This document shows, in pieces, positions 9,325 to 17,401 of a stretch of DNA of 40,000 bases (positions within the stretch are counted from its first letter, which is position 1; every line of letters starts with the position of its first letter). The position numbers and the translations under genes were made by a program. The notes beneath the pieces are model-generated. The model was given only the letters and a program-made list of their open reading frames with translations, was not told the origin of the DNA and did no database searches. This DNA is from Heliobacterium mobile. Its GTDB lineage: Bacteria; Bacillota; Desulfitobacteriia; Heliobacteriales; Heliobacteriaceae. The DNA is taken from NCBI RefSeq assembly GCF_009720735.1, contig NZ_WNKU01000028.1:1-40000 (forward strand), written 5' to 3'.

Positions 9325-9369
9325 TTGTCGAAAGAAACAGTTGTTTGAAGGTTGAATAACCATTATGCT
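9325..9369 (+). promoter_or_regulatory. Promoter with Spo0A-box-like sequence
   Basis: TTGTCGAAA at 9325-9333 matches the 0A box core (TGTCGAA). A -35-like TTGTTT (9341-9346), 17 bp of spacer and a -10-like TATGCT (9364-9369) follow, ending 17 bp before the GTG of the membrane protein. The short core occurs by chance inside several genes of this window, so only the intergenic position and the Spo0B-like gene downstream give it weight. Confidence 0.45.
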
Positions 9370-9386
9370 TAGTGTAGAAAAAGGGA

Positions 9387-9860
9387 GTGAAAAAGGTGGA
9401 TCCCATTATCCGTGAATATATCCTGTATTACCTAGGGTATCTCGTTTTTGACGCTGCGGTTATGTTTATTACCGGATTGACAGTGTTGAGCGAACCGATA
9501 AATTTCGGCAGACTTCCTATGTACGCCTTGCTGACGGGGCTTATCGTTGCTTTATCCCGATGGTATCTGGATCCTTTTGGATTTGGGCTTCATATTTTCG
9601 CGACCGTTGTAGGATCTACACTCATTGCCTATCGCGTATACCCCATGACCATTCGCACCGCTTTCCTGTCTACCCTGTTGGGTTTGTTAGTCCTTTCGGT
9701 AACGGAGTATTTGTTTTACCCCATCTTCGTACGTTTCTGGCAGGACCCGAATTACGTCGAAAACATATATACAGATATACTCTCCGGATGGGCCATCATT
9801 CTTTTATTGATTCTGTTTAATATTGGAGTGCGTTATGCAAGAAAAAATCAAAGAAATTGA
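9387..9860 (+). CDS. Polytopic membrane protein paired with a Spo0B-like kinase
   Basis: This is a 157-residue integral membrane protein with four or five hydrophobic segments (about 10-32, 43-60, 66-84, 91-115 and 130-150) and a basic C-terminal tail ending in RKNQRN. It starts with GTG behind AAAGGGA. I recognise no family or catalytic motif. Its last 26 bp overlap the next gene, a sign of translational coupling with the Spo0B-like sensor kinase. A role as sensor or membrane partner of that kinase is therefore the most reasonable inference. A Spo0A-box-like site lies in the promoter region. Confidence 0.7.
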   Translation: MKKVDPIIREYILYYLGYLVFDAAVMFITGLTVLSEPINFGRLPMYALLTGLIVALSRWYLDPFGFGLHIFATVVGSTLIAYRVYPMTIRTAFLSTLLGLLVLSVTEYLFYPIFVRFWQDPNYVENIYTDILSGWAIILLLILFNIGVRYARKNQRN

Positions 9861-10734
9861 AAAGTCAAAAGATGAAATAAAAAAATTAATGCAAAACGCC
9901 ATTGGAGCCATTGCAGTAATGCTGTTTATGGTCATTTTTGTCTTTGGGTTTGATAAAAATCAGGGCATCATCCTGAATGAGAATCTATCGCGATTGAATT
10001 TATCTAAATACGGAGCGTACATTATCTTAACTTTGCTGTTATTCGTGCTCTATTTTTTAGAAGAAATAAAAAAGATCCAGGAAGTCCTGATGGAGGCAAT
10101 CGAAACTACCCGGCAGCTGGAAAGCGCCCATAAAATCGTGGAGATGTACCGGATCAACCAGCATGAGTTTCTCAATCAACTTCAAGTTATATCCGGATTC
10201 ATTCAACTGAACAAACCGGAAATGGCCCTGGATTATATCAAAGGGTATAATATTCGCTTCCGGAACAACCTGAACGTATCTCATTTGGCACGTATGGATG
10301 TAGCGGCTATCTTAATCACCAAAATGACCAGCGAATTAGGTGAATCCATCGATTTTAAAATCAGCATTCATGATGATTTGAGGCATCTGGCCTTTACGCC
10401 GTCAGAGACGGTTACGGTTCTAGGGAATCTGTTGCAAAACGCCATGGAGGAAGTACATAAGTTTGCCGAGAGGAATCGCAAAATTGAGATTGATTTTTTC
10501 GCGAAGGAAAAGGGGTCCGGATTTACGGTTAGTAACAGAGGAAAAATCCCGGAGGAAATCCTGACGAAAATTTTTGAACAAGGTTTCACGACAAAAGACG
10601 GAAAAAATTCTGGAGTAGGTCTTTTTCTGGTTTCCAAGACGGTGCAGAAACGCAAAGGGACGCTTCGAGTCTGGAATGGGGATAATCGGGTACACTTTCA
10701 AGTCTGGATCCCCGATCAGTCGAATGAGTCCTAG
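9835..10734 (+). CDS. Membrane sensor kinase with Spo0B-like dimerisation/phosphotransfer domain
   Basis: From ATG 9835 (GGAG 7 bp upstream) the protein has 299 residues; a TTG at 9823 is an alternative start. Two membrane helices (about 22-40 and 60-76) and a short coiled coil lead to RINQHEFLNQLQVISG, a Spo0B-type helical hairpin with His110 as probable phospho-site. Residues 185-295 form a GHKL ATPase with an N box (LLQNAMEE) and a glycine box (GKNSGVGLFL). The layout matches Spo0B/DcuS/CitA-like kinases, not the classical HisKA class. Unlike Bacillus Spo0B, the ATP-binding features look intact, so it could autophosphorylate. Spo0A or another regulator could be the partner, but no response regulator is adjacent. 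Confidence 0.8.
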   Translation: MQEKIKEIEKSKDEIKKLMQNAIGAIAVMLFMVIFVFGFDKNQGIILNENLSRLNLSKYGAYIILTLLLFVLYFLEEIKKIQEVLMEAIETTRQLESAHKIVEMYRINQHEFLNQLQVISGFIQLNKPEMALDYIKGYNIRFRNNLNVSHLARMDVAAILITKMTSELGESIDFKISIHDDLRHLAFTPSETVTVLGNLLQNAMEEVHKFAERNRKIEIDFFAKEKGSGFTVSNRGKIPEEILTKIFEQGFTTKDGKNSGVGLFLVSKTVQKRKGTLRVWNGDNRVHFQVWIPDQSNES

Positions 10735-10818
10735 GCATAACCTAACATTTCCACAAACCTTCTTCGGCAGAGTTCATAGGTTAGAGTGAACGAATTCTGC
10801 ATCGGGGAAGGTGTTTTT

Positions 10819-11649
10819 ATGCCAAAAAAACCGCTCTGGTCTCCCACGACAGCCTGGCCGACAGGTCTACGAAACGACAAACCCCGTAACCAAGGAGTCA
10901 CTATGGTTTTTGACAAGGGAATCGGTCTCGTGGCTTTTCACGACCTCTTGGAGATGGCCGGTAATTACATTGATTTTATCAAGTTAGGTTTTGGTTCTTC
11001 CGCGCTGTACCGGCCGGAAATCCTCGAGCAAAAAGTCGATCTAGCCCGACGCTATGGGGTGGAAGTCTATGTGGGTGGTACACTGGGAGAAATCGCCTAC
11101 TGGCAGCAGGATTATGACGAGTTTCTTCGAGGGCTTCATGGCTACGGAATCGGTTGGGTAGAGATCTCCGACGGGACGATCGACCTATCCCTTCGAGAAC
11201 GGCGGCAATTAATTCGTCATGCCCTCAATGAAGGATTTCGTGTCATCACCGAGGTCGGGAAAAAAGATCCTGCTCAGAATCTAGCATTGAGCCATTTGAT
11301 CCAGCAGGTATTGGATGACCTGGCCTCCGGTGCTGCCTATGTAATTATTGAAGGCCGGGAATCTGGTAAGAACGTCAATCTTTTTGACGCTAAAGGCGAA
11401 GTCAGTGAAGATGACTTGGAGATTTTGGCGGGAGCACTGGCTTCCACGGATGTGCTCATATGGGAAGCGCCCATAAAAGGCCAACAGCAGATATTGATTC
11501 AACGATTCGGTCCCAATGTCAATCTGGGCAACATCCCCGTTACGGAAGTGATCGCTCTTGAATCACTTCGCCGTGGCTTGCGCTCCGATACGCTTCGCCC
11601 TGTCATCGAAAACGGTTCGGCGGCTATCGCCCATGATCGAGTGGGTTGA
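10819..11649 (+). CDS. comA: Phosphosulfolactate synthase
   Basis: ComA adds sulfite to phosphoenolpyruvate to give (2R)-phospho-3-sulfolactate. The ATG at 10819 behind GGGGAAGGTG is preferred over a GTG at 10786, giving 276 residues. Family signatures are TMVFDKGIG near residue 30, DFIKLGFGSS near 52 and GVEVYVGGTL near 80, typical of this TIM-barrel enzyme. The next gene encodes the phosphatase that makes free sulfolactate, so the two form a pathway unit separated by 32 bp. In methanogens the product feeds coenzyme M synthesis. In Bacillus the homologue YitC is linked to sulfolactate accumulation in spores, which fits the neighbouring Spo0B-like gene. No sulfolactate dehydrogenase gene is seen here. 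Confidence 0.93.
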   Translation: MPKKPLWSPTTAWPTGLRNDKPRNQGVTMVFDKGIGLVAFHDLLEMAGNYIDFIKLGFGSSALYRPEILEQKVDLARRYGVEVYVGGTLGEIAYWQQDYDEFLRGLHGYGIGWVEISDGTIDLSLRERRQLIRHALNEGFRVITEVGKKDPAQNLALSHLIQQVLDDLASGAAYVIIEGRESGKNVNLFDAKGEVSEDDLEILAGALASTDVLIWEAPIKGQQQILIQRFGPNVNLGNIPVTEVIALESLRRGLRSDTLRPVIENGSAAIAHDRVG

Positions 11650-11681
11650 GACGGTTGATTTGACAACCGGAGGGAAAGACG

Positions 11682-12488
11682 TTGTATGTAGAGGTTATAG
11701 CGACACATCAACAGGTCAGTAAAGATGATTTAGAGGGAAAGTTTGTCGTCGTTATCGATACATTGCGGGCCACATCGACCATCGTGACGGCTCTCGCCAA
11801 CGGTTGCCAGCAAGTATTCCCGGTAGCAACTTGTAACGAAGCGAAGGTGCTGTCCACCAGTTGGGAAGCGGATCGCGTATTGCTCGGTGCAGAGAAACGG
11901 GGGCATCCAATTCCGGGGTTTCCTATGGGGAATTCTCCGCGCAGTTTTACGCCCGATAAGGTAGCCGGTAAGACTCTTTTTTTGGTCACTACCAACGGCA
12001 CCGTTGCTCTGCAAAAAGCGCATTCCGCCTCCTCTGTGGTCCTTGGTGCGCTGCTCAACGGTCAGCGTGTGGCTGAATACATCGTGGAGCAAGAGCCGGA
12101 AGAGGTAGTCATGCTTTGTGCCGGTACGCAGGGGCACTTCTCTATGGAAGATGTGATCTCTGCGGGGAAGATCATGGGACATATCTGGGATCGCCGTACG
12201 GCGAGCGCGAATGAATTGGCCATTGCGGCCTTCCAACTGTATCAGGTAAACCGAGATCAATTGGTCCCCCTCATGGCGCAAACCGCTCATGGGCAGAGTT
12301 TGCTGGCTCAAGGGGATGGTGATGACCTGGACTTTTGCTTGCAAGAAGATCTATTTCCTGTCGTTCCCCAGCAAACACTCTCCCGGGTGCGTCTCCTAGC
12401 TGGGTACGGTCGAAATTCCCCCTACGGTCAAAAGGAGAACAGCGGTAGTTGTGGGATTTCATGGCATGGATCTCTGGGTAATGCATAA
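11682..12488 (+). CDS. comB: 2-phosphosulfolactate phosphatase
   Basis: ComB removes phosphate from 2-phospho-3-sulfolactate, the second step after ComA. The 268-residue protein starts with TTG behind CGGAGGGAAAGACG. Visible family motifs are VVIDTLRATSTI (about 23-34), MGNSPRSF (about 82-89), TTNGTVAL (about 103-110) and LCAGTQGHFSMEDVISAG (about 145-162), which contribute acidic residues for the Mg-dependent reaction. The length is somewhat above the usual 230-250 because of a polar C-terminal tail rich in Gly and Ser. It follows comA directly and precedes a DUF441 membrane protein, with which it is probably co-transcribed. Confidence 0.92.
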   Translation: MYVEVIATHQQVSKDDLEGKFVVVIDTLRATSTIVTALANGCQQVFPVATCNEAKVLSTSWEADRVLLGAEKRGHPIPGFPMGNSPRSFTPDKVAGKTLFLVTTNGTVALQKAHSASSVVLGALLNGQRVAEYIVEQEPEEVVMLCAGTQGHFSMEDVISAGKIMGHIWDRRTASANELAIAAFQLYQVNRDQLVPLMAQTAHGQSLLAQGDGDDLDFCLQEDLFPVVPQQTLSRVRLLAGYGRNSPYGQKENSGSCGISWHGSLGNA

Positions 12489-12522
12489 GATTTAGCAGAC
12501 TGACCCTCAGGGGGAGAGGCTC

Positions 12523-12981
12523 TTGCATGGGGGGACTTTGCTGCTAATCGTAATCGTAGGATTGGGGATTTTTGCCCGTTCACCGTTGACTGTTCTGGCA
12601 GCGGTGAGTATTCTCGTGCTTTCTCAATTGGGCTGGGGCAGTCTACTTGAATGGGTGGAGCAGCATGGCGTGGACTTGGGACTGCTCATGCTCACCTTGG
12701 CGATGCTGGCCCCCTTTGCCACCGGAAAAATCGGCCTGAGAGAGGTCTTGGGTTCCTTTGCCTCCCTTCCGGGGATTATCGCTTTGGTCGGTGGAGTCAT
12801 CGCTACGAACTTAAACAAGCGGGGCATTGATTTGCTGTCCGGTGAGCCGCAGATCATCATCGGGATGATCTTGGGATCGCTGATCGGCATCGTCCTTTTC
12901 GGCGGTGTTCCGGTGGGGCCGCTCATGGCTGGAGGGCTAACGGCATTGTTTTTGCAAATCTACGCGTGGTTGACCCGCTAA
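12523..12981 (+). CDS. DUF441 (UPF0756) family membrane protein
   Basis: This 152-residue hydrophobic protein has four or five membrane segments (about 5-33, 46-64, 75-94, 105-125 and 127-149). The pattern LGLLMLTLAMLAPFATGKI and the glycine-rich PLMAGGLTALFLQ near the end are characteristic of the YeaL/UPF0756 family. The function of the family is unknown. It starts with TTG, supported by GGGGGAGAG upstream, 34 bp after comB, and ends before a strong hairpin, so it closes the comAB unit. Its relation to sulfolactate metabolism is only positional. Confidence 0.8.
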   Translation: MHGGTLLLIVIVGLGIFARSPLTVLAAVSILVLSQLGWGSLLEWVEQHGVDLGLLMLTLAMLAPFATGKIGLREVLGSFASLPGIIALVGGVIATNLNKRGIDLLSGEPQIIIGMILGSLIGIVLFGGVPVGPLMAGGLTALFLQIYAWLTR

Positions 12982-13000
12982 GCGAACATTCAACGAATGG

Positions 13001-13037
13001 GAAGGCCAACCCGAACGTTTGGAACGGGTTGGCCTTC
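13001..13037. terminator. Strong hairpin between convergent genes
   Basis: A perfect 13-bp stem (13001-13013 with 13025-13037, 11-base loop) is GC-rich but lacks a long T tract on either strand. It lies between the end of the DUF441 gene (plus) and the end of the 57-residue gene (minus), so it could serve both. Confidence 0.6.
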
Positions 13038-13043
13038 GTTACG

Positions 13044-13217
13044 TTAACGCCGGCGACGGTGCAGTGCGTCGCGAATGTCTGTGATGGCTTCCGTCATGAT
13101 ACTCACTTGACTCAAGTACCAGAGGACGATGCCAAGCCAACCGGCAAACAGGTAGGGCATCATTTTCGAATGACGATAGCTGGAACAGGTGGGACTGCGG
13201 CGGTATCGGTAATGCAT
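13044..13217 (-). CDS. 57-residue single-span membrane protein
   Basis: A short gene is visible on the minus strand: ATG at 13217 preceded by GGAGGTGAGACC, an excellent ribosome binding site, and TAA at 13044-13046. The peptide begins MHYRYRRSP, has one hydrophobic segment (about 20-40, containing LFAGWLGIVLWYL) and ends in HRRRR. Both ends are strongly basic and the centre spans the membrane once. I do not recognise the family. It lies 57 bp downstream of the MFS transporter in the same direction and may be co-transcribed with it. Confidence 0.6.
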   Translation of the reverse strand: MHYRYRRSPTCSSYRHSKMMPYLFAGWLGIVLWYLSQVSIMTEAITDIRDALHRRRR

Positions 13218-13274
13218 GGTCTCACCTCCGCTTCTATCTTTCCCGACAGGGGAGAGAAGATGAATGGTAGAAGC

Positions 13275-14756
13275 TTACGCGGCACCAGTGGCTTGACTTT
13301 TTGGCGGCTGTAAATAGGCCCAAGCCAGAAGCAATGTCGCTGCGCCAGCTACCGCCCATGGGGCGTACAAAGCCCAGGGGCCGCCTTTCTCCAGCAGACT
13401 AAAGACCGGGGGTCCTAAGGCAACTCCGATAAAGCGAACGCCGCCGTAGAAGGCGGTGATGGCGCCCCGTTCCTCCTCCGGTGCGGAAGAGGTGACAATG
13501 GTATTTAAGCTCGGCAAAACAAGGCCGGTACCGAGACCGAGAACAGCTAGGAGGGACAAGACAGATGGAATGGTTTTAAATAGGGCCGATAGGATCAGCG
13601 CTAGCGAAAAGAGACCGAAACCGGTCAACAAGGCTAGCTTTAAATAGTCTGGTTTCTTCTGCAGCAAGTACCCCGTTCCCAGGGCCGTCGAAGCGGAGGC
13701 CAGGACGGGGATCGCGAGAACAAGGCCTTTTTTTACACCTTGAAGACTGTAGGTGGCTTCCAGGGCGTCAGACAAATAGGATAGAACGCCGAATAAGGTG
13801 AAGAGGGCCAACATACCGCCAAAAAAGGCGATGAGCAGTGTCGCTGCCTTTTTCTTAAAGAGACTGCTCACGCTGGAAAAATAGGCCGAAAAGCTCTGGT
13901 TGCTCCCTTTAGCTTTTTGCGGTTCTTTGACCAATAGGGCGAGACCGAGGGCCACCGGGATGGCGAGAGCGGCGTAAACAAAAAAGAGAGACCACCAGAT
14001 GAGCAGCACCAAGAGGGAGCCTAAGATGGGACTGATGACCTTCCCCAGTCCGTTCGTGGCTTCCAAGAAGCCTAAAGCTTTATTGCGAGCCCGGCTTTGG
14101 TAAAGATCGCCGACGAGTGCCATGGCGATCGGGGCAGTACCTGCAGCGGCGAGGCCTTGAACGATTCGTCCCGTGAGCATGATGGCGTAGGAATTGTTAA
14201 AGAGCACTGGCGAAAGTCCGGAGATGAGGCCGCCAATGCCATAGGTGATGAGCGCGGGAACGATGATCTTTTTGCGTCCGATGCGGTCGGAAAGAAAACC
14301 GACAAAAGGAATGGCTAACCCGGCAGGGATGGAGAAGAAGGTGATCAAGAGGCCCACCTGAAACTGAGAGATGCCCATGGCTTCCCGAATCTGGGGGAAG
14401 GCAGGAATCAACATGGAGTTGCCAAGCACCATGATCAAAGGGACTCCGGCGATGACGGCTAATACCCAGTTGCTGACATTGGCCGCACCGCCCGCCGCTT
14501 CTTGGCCTTGCTGCGCCTTTTCCCGATTGTAATTTCTCTGCAGCGCCGCGGGGGGCAGTGTGCCGGCCCACTCACTGGCGATTTCGGTGCCGGCGAATTC
14601 GGACGAGGTTGTCTCGCTCGGTCGCGGTGTGGGGATAACGCCGGCAAATGCTTCCGTATCTTTGCCGGACTGGGAAGCCTGTACTGCATGAATTTTTGTG
14701 ATGGGGCGATGTTCCTCGCGGTCTGTCACGTTTCGTTCTTTTATGTCTCGGTCCAT
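13275..14756 (-). CDS. Major facilitator superfamily transporter with long N-terminal extension
   Basis: This 493-residue protein is a proton-coupled exporter of the DHA1 drug-efflux kind by overall look. About twelve membrane helices begin near residue 97. The MFS signature between helices 2 and 3 is visible as GFLSDRIGRKK (about 156-166), and GRIVQGLAAAG (about 194-204) fits helix 4. The first 95 residues are hydrophilic, Glu/Thr/Pro-rich and unlike other MFS proteins; the AGGAGG before the first ATG supports this start, so the extension seems genuine. A shorter protein starting nearer the first helix cannot be ruled out. The substrate is unknown. It lies between the 57-residue peptide and the acetyl-CoA synthetase gene, whose terminator separates the two. 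Confidence 0.88.
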   Translation of the reverse strand: MDRDIKERNVTDREEHRPITKIHAVQASQSGKDTEAFAGVIPTPRPSETTSSEFAGTEIASEWAGTLPPAALQRNYNREKAQQGQEAAGGAANVSNWVLAVIAGVPLIMVLGNSMLIPAFPQIREAMGISQFQVGLLITFFSIPAGLAIPFVGFLSDRIGRKKIIVPALITYGIGGLISGLSPVLFNNSYAIMLTGRIVQGLAAAGTAPIAMALVGDLYQSRARNKALGFLEATNGLGKVISPILGSLLVLLIWWSLFFVYAALAIPVALGLALLVKEPQKAKGSNQSFSAYFSSVSSLFKKKAATLLIAFFGGMLALFTLFGVLSYLSDALEATYSLQGVKKGLVLAIPVLASASTALGTGYLLQKKPDYLKLALLTGFGLFSLALILSALFKTIPSVLSLLAVLGLGTGLVLPSLNTIVTSSAPEEERGAITAFYGGVRFIGVALGPPVFSLLEKGGPWALYAPWAVAGAATLLLAWAYLQPPKSQATGAA

Positions 14757-14829
14757 AACGGCCTCCTGTGCGTTCGTTACCCTATGAGTTTTTCCCGCAA
14801 TTCGCAGACCGTTGACCGGAGATTGCTGG

Positions 14830-14857
14830 CAAAAAAAATGACCGCCCGAGGCGGTCG
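14830..14857 (-). terminator. Terminator of the acetyl-CoA synthetase gene
   Basis: On the minus strand GACCGCC and GGCGGTC (14840-14856, 3-base loop) are followed by eight T (14831-14838 on the plus strand are A). It is a classic intrinsic terminator 44 bp after the stop. Confidence 0.85.
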
Positions 14858-14899
14858 ATGCAGGGTGGGAATGAAATCGGCGTAAAGCAGAATGCCGGA

Positions 14900-16621
14900 T
14901 TAGTCTTCCATCGTCGAGAGATCGCCCGTCGGCAAGCCCAGTTCCCAGGCTTTGAGAACACGGCGCATGATCTTACCGGAACGGGTTTTGGGCAGTTTGT
15001 CGCGAACTTCGATCTCCCGTGGCGCTGCGTGGGCGGCCAAGCCCTTTTTCACAAAGTCGATAATTTCACTCTGTAATTCGTCGGACCAGGTATATCCTTC
15101 GCGTAAGGCGATAAATGCTTTAATGATCTCGCCACGGATTGGATCCGGCTTGCCGATGACGCCAGCCTCAGCAATGGCCGAGTGTTCGACCAACTTGGAT
15201 TCCACTTCGAAGGGACCAACCCGCTCGCCGGAGGTGTTGATCACGTCATCGATGCGGCCTTGGAACCAGAAATAGCCGTCTTCATCCATGTAGGCTGAAT
15301 CGCCGGACACATACCAGCCTTCGATGCGGAAATATTCGTTGTACTTGGGCGGGTTTTTCCAAATCTGGCGCATCATCGAGGGCCAACCTTTGCGGACGGC
15401 TAGGTTGCCCATCTGCAACGGCGGCAGGATGTTCCCTTTATCGTCGATGATGGCCGCTTCAATGCCGGGAAAGGGTTTACCCATCGAACCGGGCTTGATG
15501 GGCATGCAGGGATAGTTGGAGATAATCTGACCGCCGGTTTCGGTCATCCACCAGTTGTCATGGATGCGCCGGTTGAAGACTTTCATGCCCCAGCGGACCA
15601 CTTCCGGGTTCAAAGGCTCACCGACGGAGAGAACATGACGCAGGGAGGAAAGGTCAAATTGCTTGATGATCTCATCGCCTGCCGACATAAGCATCCGGAA
15701 GGCTGTCGGTGCGCTGTACCAGACGTTGACCTTAAGGTCTTGAATCGTCTTGTACCAGTCTTCGGGACGGAAGCGCCCGCCGCGGATGACTGAGGTGACA
15801 CCGAGCAGATAAGGCGCCCATACCCCGTAAGAAATGCCAGTGACCCAACCGGGATCGGCCGTGCACCAGTAGATGTCATCGGGATGGAGATCGAGGATCC
15901 ATTTTCCCGTTTGATAGTGCTGGATCATGCCGTTATGGACATGGAGAACGCCTTTCGGTTTCCCTGTGGAACCGGATGTGTACAAGAGCAGCATGGGGTC
16001 TTCCCGATCGACCCATTCGATTTCCAGTTCTGACGAGGCCTGGTACATTTCGGCGTACCAGTCGATTTCCCCCTCACCGAGGCCCCCTTCAGGGTTCCCG
16101 ACCATGAAGATATGTTTCAGGTGAGGCAGTTCTTCTTTCGGGATTCGCTTGCGCAGCGCCGGTGTGGTGATGATGGCGACGGCTTCCGCATCGGCCAGGC
16201 GGTCCCGTACGGCACCTTCCATGAATGCCTCAAAGAGCGGGCCGGCAATGCCGCCGTTTTTGACGATGCCCAGGAAGGAATAATACAGTTCGGGGCTGCG
16301 AGGCATAAAGATGAATACCCGCTCCCCTTTACCGATGCCATATTTGCGCAAGACATTGGCAAACTGATTAGAGCGTTCCATCATTTGACGGTAGGTCACT
16401 GTCTCTTGACGCAGATTATCGGAGTAGTGCAGGCACACTTTCTCGCCGAGTCCTTTTTCAAGCACGTTCCGGTCGACCGCTTCGTAGGCGATATTCACCT
16501 TGCCTGTTTGATACCAGGAGAATTCCTTCTCCACATCAGCCCAAGAAAAGTGTTGGCGGGCTTCGTCATAAGATTTTAAATTGTAATCAAAAGGGAATAC
16601 TGGAATTTGCTCACCCTGCAT
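14900..16621 (-). CDS. acsA: Acetyl-CoA synthetase (AMP-forming), AcsA type
   Basis: The enzyme activates acetate (or a similar short acid) to acyl-CoA through an acyl-adenylate. The 573 residues match the short Bacillus AcsA type more closely than the 650-residue Acs type. The adenylation core shows YTSGSTGKPKGV (about 225), WWMTETGG (about 345), SGD with YWFQGR-type hinge (about 455-470), and the C-terminal KLPKTRSGKIMRR, whose Lys is the catalytic and acetylation-controlled residue. AAGGAGG precedes the ATG. It is a single-gene unit. An extended -10 (TGCTACAAT, minus strand, near 16690) could be its promoter. Substrate preference between acetate and propionate cannot be read from sequence alone. 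Confidence 0.88.
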   Translation of the reverse strand: MQGEQIPVFPFDYNLKSYDEARQHFSWADVEKEFSWYQTGKVNIAYEAVDRNVLEKGLGEKVCLHYSDNLRQETVTYRQMMERSNQFANVLRKYGIGKGERVFIFMPRSPELYYSFLGIVKNGGIAGPLFEAFMEGAVRDRLADAEAVAIITTPALRKRIPKEELPHLKHIFMVGNPEGGLGEGEIDWYAEMYQASSELEIEWVDREDPMLLLYTSGSTGKPKGVLHVHNGMIQHYQTGKWILDLHPDDIYWCTADPGWVTGISYGVWAPYLLGVTSVIRGGRFRPEDWYKTIQDLKVNVWYSAPTAFRMLMSAGDEIIKQFDLSSLRHVLSVGEPLNPEVVRWGMKVFNRRIHDNWWMTETGGQIISNYPCMPIKPGSMGKPFPGIEAAIIDDKGNILPPLQMGNLAVRKGWPSMMRQIWKNPPKYNEYFRIEGWYVSGDSAYMDEDGYFWFQGRIDDVINTSGERVGPFEVESKLVEHSAIAEAGVIGKPDPIRGEIIKAFIALREGYTWSDELQSEIIDFVKKGLAAHAAPREIEVRDKLPKTRSGKIMRRVLKAWELGLPTGDLSTMED

Positions 16622-16806
16622 GCAAAAGCCTCCTTGTTAACAGGTAATTTCAAATATTCAGAATATATCGTCTTCATGGTGACCATTGTAGCAAAAGAAA
16701 AGGATGGCGTATAGTCCTTATTTTTAAAACGCCACCCTGATTTTACGTATTTTTTTGCGATTCCCTTTCTAAAAAAAGGCTCAACTTGGGGAAAACTGAG
16801 GTATAT

Positions 16807-16880
16807 GGTGGATAACTCTGTGGATAACCTGCTAAAATCCACAACTTTTGTGGATAACCCAGGGGTAGGCTTGTGGATAT
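16807..16880. other. DnaA-box cluster A
   Basis: Within 74 bp there are two perfect DnaA boxes, TGTGGATAA at 16819-16827 and 16849-16857, and two with one mismatch at 16807-16815 and 16872-16880. A weaker inverse box (AAATCCACA) lies at 16835-16843. The first two boxes start 12 bp apart. The 285-bp gap between acsA and the next gene also holds an AT-rich stretch near 16725-16785. No dnaA, dnaN or rpmH gene is nearby, so I do not call this oriC. Confidence 0.65.
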
Positions 16881-16906
16881 CATGGGGGAGAAGAGGGAAA
16901 AACCGT

Positions 16907-17401
16907 TTATAAGTTGGGGATTTTGAGTTGCGGGATCCGCTGCAAGAACGCTTTCCGCTGGGCATGGCGTTCTTCCGCTTCGGCCACAAACACACGGTAC
17001 CGCTCGACGGAAGTAGCTAAGTTGGTGAGCACCGTTTCAAAGGGGTACCGGGACACAAAGACCCAAGTCGGAACTACCTTGACGTCGGAAGGGGTGATAA
17101 AGTCCCGCTCCATGATTTCTCCGTTCTTGGTCAGTGTGAAGAAGACTTTGCGGCGGTCATCAAAGATGAGGACGATTTCGGGATAGAAATGGCCTGTATC
17201 AGCGATGGGAAACTTAATACCGCTTTTGTAAATTTTGCTGAGCATCATCAAGACATTTTCGATGGCCATTTGCAGCAGAGAAGTTTCCTGTGTCTCGAGG
17301 TTGGCTTCTTCCCGTTGGATCAGGGACAGCTTGTCGTCTAACAGGTCAATTTCTTTCAGTAATTGCTCTTGTGAATCCAGCAGAAGTTCTTCCGGCTTCA
17401 T
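16907..17401 (-). CDS. Unrecognised protein with N-terminal coiled coil
   Basis: This 164-residue soluble protein starts at ATG behind GGAGGG. Residues 1-45 are Glu/Leu/Gln-rich and likely form a coiled coil. The middle (about 65-125) alternates hydrophobic and charged residues, suggesting beta strands (FYPEIVLIFDDRRKVFFTL). No catalytic motif, metal site or signal peptide is visible and I do not recognise the family. Its uncommon feature is position: DnaA-box clusters lie just downstream of its stop and about 270 bp upstream of its start. A replication-linked role is possible but unsupported by the protein itself. Confidence 0.6.
   Translation of the reverse strand: MKPEELLLDSQEQLLKEIDLLDDKLSLIQREEANLETQETSLLQMAIENVLMMLSKIYKSGIKFPIADTGHFYPEIVLIFDDRRKVFFTLTKNGEIMERDFITPSDVKVVPTWVFVSRYPFETVLTNLATSVERYRVFVAEAEERHAQRKAFLQRIPQLKIPNL

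Noticed and set aside
10738-10783. TAACCTA...TAGGTTA inverted repeat before comA
   Set aside because: Only 7 bp with a 32-base gap and no neighbouring regulator; not distinguishable from chance.
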